A DNA stretch of 7,079 bases from the NCBI GenBank assembly GCA_003451645.1, contig DMER01000097.1:3865-10943 (forward strand), read 5' to 3'. This document shows positions 4,843 to 7,079 of the stretch, piece after piece. A program made the translations under genes and the position numbers. Position 1 is the first letter of the stretch, and each line of letters begins with the position of its first letter. This stretch comes from Alphaproteobacteria bacterium (GTDB lineage Bacteria > Pseudomonadota > Alphaproteobacteria > Micropepsales > Micropepsaceae). The notes beneath the pieces were generated by a model. That model ran no database searches and was not told the origin of the DNA. It saw only the letters and a list, made by a program, of their open reading frames with translations.

Positions 4843-5958
4843 TCAAACGACCTTCTGCCCTTCTGCGATGTTCAGCAACTTACCAAACGCATAGATCGCT
4901 GGCCTCCGGCCGGTCGCGGGCCGCAATTCCGTCAAGACATCTTCTTCGCGCAATATCCTCAGGAGCCGAGCCACGGACTCCTTCGGCACCCCGGACGTTT
5001 CGACCACATCCCGAGCCTTAAAAATCGGTCGAACGAAAATCCAATCCAGTATCTTCACACCAAACTGTGACTTAGTCGCTTCAACAATCCAAGTCTTTTG
5101 CTCCCTGTATAACTCCAGAATTTCTTGAGCCTTGGCAGTGTTTTCATTAGCCTGCTCGATCAGGCCTTGCAAAAAGAACTTGCACCATCCGGTCCAGTCG
5201 TCATCACGTGACACACTCAGAAGCCTTTCATAATACTCGTCGCGATTTCGCTCCAAGAAGGCACTCATATAGAAATTTGGACTGTCTAATAATTTCTTCT
5301 CAAACAAGAACAATGGTACCAAAAGGCGCCCTAAGCGCCCATTGCCGTCTAAAAAGGGATGTATTGCTTCAAACTCAGCATGAAGCACCGCCAGTTGAAC
5401 TGTAATGTCGAACTCTTTTCCATGCAGATAGGTCTCCCACGCAGACATCGCGTTGTCCAAATTCTCAGCGCCTACCGGGACAAAGCGGGCGGCGCTGATA
5501 GGACTATTCCCTGGGCCAATCCAGTTTTGAATGCGCCGATACTCCCCCGGATCCTTGTTGCGGCCTCGAACACCATCCATCAGCGTTCTGTGCATGTGCT
5601 TGATCAGGCGCTGCGAGAGGGGCAGCTCACGCATTTCGTTGACGGCCATCCGCAAGGCAACGCGATAATTCATGACCTCCCTGATGTCTGCGCGTTTTGG
5701 TGTGCTCTCGTCATTGGGTAGCCCTTCTGCTTCAAATTCCAGGACCTCCCCCAAAGTTGCCTGTGTGCCCTCGATACGGCTCGACAAGACAGCTTCTTGC
5801 GAGGTCAAAGGCGAAAGCAGCACGTCCCGGTTCGGTACGCCATGTAGCACCCCTTCATAGCGGGCGAGTGCTGCGCTGGCAGGCCCAATGAATGGCAAGA
5901 GAATTTCCCAATCCAAGTTTTTCGGAGGAAATTTGCCGGTGTGGTAAAGAACAGCCAT
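4843..5958 (-). CDS. Fic-family protein adenylyltransferase (class II, SoFic-like)
   Basis: A 371-residue protein, close in length to Shewanella SoFic (372). Fic enzymes transfer AMP, or sometimes another nucleotide moiety, to a hydroxyl side chain of a target protein. The core motif HPFLDGNGR is intact at residues 200-208 with catalytic H200, continuing LGRLLVP. The N-terminal domain holds the inhibitory-helix motif SSRIEG (59-64, S-x-x-x-E-G, E63), which blocks ATP in cis; this marks class II and explains why no antitoxin gene is present. Residues 295-360 look like a winged helix (FKARDVVETSGVPKESVARLLRIL). The N-terminus YHTGKFPPKNLDW is family-typical and supports the ATG at 5958. Parts are AT-rich (51 of 120 G/C at 5221-5340, versus 41 of 60 at 4321-4380), and it sits alone between direct repeats, suggesting transfer. 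The target is unknown. Confidence 0.95.
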   Translation of the reverse strand: MAVLYHTGKFPPKNLDWEILLPFIGPASAALARYEGVLHGVPNRDVLLSPLTSQEAVLSSRIEGTQATLGEVLEFEAEGLPNDESTPKRADIREVMNYRVALRMAVNEMRELPLSQRLIKHMHRTLMDGVRGRNKDPGEYRRIQNWIGPGNSPISAARFVPVGAENLDNAMSAWETYLHGKEFDITVQLAVLHAEFEAIHPFLDGNGRLGRLLVPLFLFEKKLLDSPNFYMSAFLERNRDEYYERLLSVSRDDDWTGWCKFFLQGLIEQANENTAKAQEILELYREQKTWIVEATKSQFGVKILDWIFVRPIFKARDVVETSGVPKESVARLLRILREEDVLTELRPATGRRPAIYAFGKLLNIAEGQKVV

Positions 5959-5960
5959 AG

Positions 5961-5976
5961 CCCTGTTGTAGCAGGG
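5961..5976 (-). promoter_or_regulatory. Small stem-loop overlapping the fic ribosome-binding region
   Basis: On the minus strand CCCTG-ctacaa-CAGGG lies 2 nt before the fic ATG. The 3' arm contains AGGG, the only Shine-Dalgarno-like stretch near the start, so folding of the mRNA could hide it. The stem is only 5 bp and the effect is speculative. The rest of 5977-6117 shows no gene; a clear promoter is not visible. Confidence 0.3.
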
Positions 5977-6041
5977 GATTCGGGCATTGTCAGCGGCGCC
6001 CTATCCCGCCCCTTCAATGCAGGCAGAAACGAAAATGCAGC

Positions 6042-6062
6042 ATGAGCGGATTCCGTCCTCAT
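6042..6062. repeat. Imperfect inverted repeat upstream of fic
   Basis: ATGAGCGGA (6042-6050) pairs with TCCGTCCTCAT (6052-6062) except for a 2-nt bulge. It lies about 85 nt upstream of the fic start, inside the island, where an operator or a transcript hairpin would be plausible. Seen in sequence; role unknown. Confidence 0.35.
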
Positions 6063-6117
6063 ACTGATCTCTTTTAACAGCCCCCTTGATCAAATACCCA
6101 TGCAGCTGCCTCGCTAC

Positions 6118-6164
6118 CGCCTGCCAGTGAACCGGCTGGGACAGAGGCAGGCGGGCTAGGGTTG
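6118..6164 (+). repeat. Right copy of 47-bp direct repeat flanking the fic island
   Basis: Near-copy of 4631-4677. Read in the dioxygenase frame it still encodes RLPVNRLGQRQAG followed by TAG. Both differences (CCG to CCA, GGC to GGA) fall in third codon positions and are silent. No open dioxygenase body precedes it, so here it is an orphan 3' end. On the minus strand its CTAG (6156-6159) supplies the stop of the SRPBCC gene. It keeps the outer CGCCTGCC/GGCAGGCG inverted repeat (6118-6125 and 6146-6153), while the nested inner repeat has one mismatch. It is attR-like by position; that role is inferred. Confidence 0.9.
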
Positions 6165-6626
6165 AAAGCCTCTCCGCACCAAAGCCCGCCATCGCGCCTG
6201 CCGGTGGTGATAAAACCAGATTGCGAACAACCAGACAAAAGGCGTCAGCAGGCCTGCTCGAATATCAACCCGATCGCGATAGCCGGTCTGCCCCGCACCC
6301 TCATCTGTCATGACGATCCAATGATCCCATGTTCGCACCAGATCGCCCGAGCCATTATCGCGAATACACAGTGCCGCCTGATCGGCCCATTCGGGTGGCG
6401 CCGGCTTGCTCACGTCCACCCATTGCCGCCCTAAGGGCAGCAAACCAAGAAACCAAAGGGATACGCGATAGCGTCCCTCCCTCCACACGCTTGGTAGCGT
6501 TTTGGGCTCAAGTGGCTTGAAAACAAGCAAAGGCTTTGCGACGTGCACGAGCAACGCTGGCTTTTGAACCTCTTCCCAGGCGCGTGCTCGCGCGCAGTCA
6601 AGTTTCGTGCTTATGTCCACAATCAT
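6156..6626 (-). CDS. SRPBCC-family (START-like) protein with C-terminal hydrophobic helix
   Basis: A 156-residue protein starting MIVDISTKLDC. The pattern of an early strand, helix AWEEVQKPALLVHVA, then alternating strands (YRVSLWFLGLLPLGRQWVDV, LCIRDNGSGDLVRTWDHWIVM, GYRDRVDIRAG) and a final long helix LLTPFVWLFAIWFYHHRQARW (127-147) fits small SRPBCC/polyketide-cyclase-like proteins that bind hydrophobic ligands. The ligand is unknown. The ATG at 6626 lies 44 nt after the alpha/beta hydrolase stop, in the same direction, so the two are probably cotranscribed. No strong Shine-Dalgarno is visible, so the start is less certain than the frame. The TAG stop lies inside the right 47-bp repeat. 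The long helix is aromatic-rich and could associate with the membrane. The family call is from pattern, not from catalytic residues. Confidence 0.72.
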   Translation of the reverse strand: MIVDISTKLDCARARAWEEVQKPALLVHVAKPLLVFKPLEPKTLPSVWREGRYRVSLWFLGLLPLGRQWVDVSKPAPPEWADQAALCIRDNGSGDLVRTWDHWIVMTDEGAGQTGYRDRVDIRAGLLTPFVWLFAIWFYHHRQARWRALVRRGFQP

Positions 6627-6670
6627 GGGCGAACAAATTGTGGCGTCGCGTGCCTGCGTCAAGACCGCTC

Positions 6671-7079
6671 CTACAACACCCCCTCCACCATCCGTTCGAT
6701 GCGGGCGAGGCTCGGCGCATCCGACAGCCGGTGATCGCCGGCCTTGATCAGCTCCACCTCCACATCGCGGCTGCGCAAGCGCTCCGCGGTGATCAGAGCC
6801 TGCGGCCAAGGGACATCAGGATCGGCCATGCCTTGCAGGATGCGCACAGGGACATCGATCGCGATTTCCGCATCCAGCAAAAGATGCTTGCGGCCGTCCT
6901 CGATCAATTGGCGTGTGATGGGATAAGGCTCAGGACCGTAGGCGCTTGGCCGCATCCACACACCCTTGTGGAGGATGGCGTGGCGCGCGCAGTCCGGTAG
7001 CCGCTGCCAGAGCAAGCGTTCTGTGAAGTCGAGCGCTGGCGCGATGAGGACCAGAGCCTTGATCCTTTGCGGCCGCGCC
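6671..7079 (-). CDS. Alpha/beta hydrolase, C-terminal part (ABHD10-like; 5' end outside window)
   Basis: The last 135 residues are visible; the frame stays open to the window edge. The strand KALVLIAPALDFTE is followed by a lid region with EPYPITRQLIEDGR. Then comes VRILQGMADPDVPW with the probable catalytic Asp, and IKAGDHRLSD with the catalytic His of the Ser-Asp-His triad. The nucleophile Ser lies outside the window. The EPYPITRxLIEDGR and RILQGMxDPDVPW segments resemble ABHD10, a mitochondrial acyl-protein thioesterase, and its alphaproteobacterial relatives. A thioesterase or esterase activity in the cytoplasm is therefore likely but substrate is unproven. The TAG stop is 44 nt before the SRPBCC start. 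A TTG within the frame near 7015 is only an internal Leu codon. Confidence 0.88.
   Translation of the reverse strand, partial: ARPQRIKALVLIAPALDFTERLLWQRLPDCARHAILHKGVWMRPSAYGPEPYPITRQLIEDGRKHLLLDAEIAIDVPVRILQGMADPDVPWPQALITAERLRSRDVEVELIKAGDHRLSDAPSLARIERMVEGVL

Noticed and set aside
4758..5021. A plus-strand frame starting in the TTGTGAC region and running into fic
   Set aside because: It is antisense to the C-terminal part of fic and starts at TTG without a ribosome-binding site.
4700..6117. A search for an integrase, transposase, toxin-antitoxin partner or tRNA in the island
   Set aside because: Nothing in either strand outside fic has a recognisable domain or cloverleaf; no CRISPR-like array is present either.
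6536..7000. A 154-codon plus-strand open frame opposite the alpha/beta hydrolase
   Set aside because: The minus strand carries recognisable catalytic Asp and His motifs here; the plus frame has none and also crosses the SRPBCC start.

Overview
The window reads as a piece of an alphaproteobacterial chromosome. It is GC-rich, with tightly packed genes and overlapping stops and starts. The phenylalanine hydroxylase type, the SqrR/BigR-like sulfide regulator and the ABHD10-like hydrolase all fit that class, but I cannot name a genus.

Layout: (1) 1-1408, plus strand: the 3' part of phenylalanine 4-hydroxylase, then a glycerophosphodiester phosphodiesterase joined to it by an ATGA overlap. (2) 1480-2082, plus strand: a predicted lipoprotein of unknown function. 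(3) 2079-4672: a sulfide/persulfide detoxification module. On the minus strand are an ArsR-type repressor, a membrane-anchored rhodanese and a TauE/SafE permease. On the plus strand, divergent from them, is an ETHE1-like persulfide dioxygenase. One large dyad between the two arms (3714-3756) appears to hold both promoters and the operator. (4) 4678-6117: a one-gene island with a solitary SoFic-like Fic protein, bounded by 47-bp direct repeats. (5) 6156-7079, minus strand: an SRPBCC-family protein and the 3' part of an alpha/beta hydrolase.

How the genes work together: the repressor has a Cys pair spaced exactly as in persulfide-sensing SqrR/BigR. It probably silences both arms until sulfane sulfur builds up. 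The dioxygenase would then oxidise glutathione persulfide to sulfite, the rhodanese would move sulfane sulfur between carriers, and the TauE/SafE protein would export sulfite. The GDPD and the downstream pair look like ordinary housekeeping genes.

The most unusual feature is the Fic island. Its left repeat is the last 13 codons plus stop of the dioxygenase gene. The right repeat copies this with two differences, both synonymous. Without the island, the dioxygenase and SRPBCC genes would meet tail to tail with stops overlapping in a single CTAG. The insertion duplicated this junction and left both genes intact, as elements that target the 3' ends of genes do, yet no integrase is visible.
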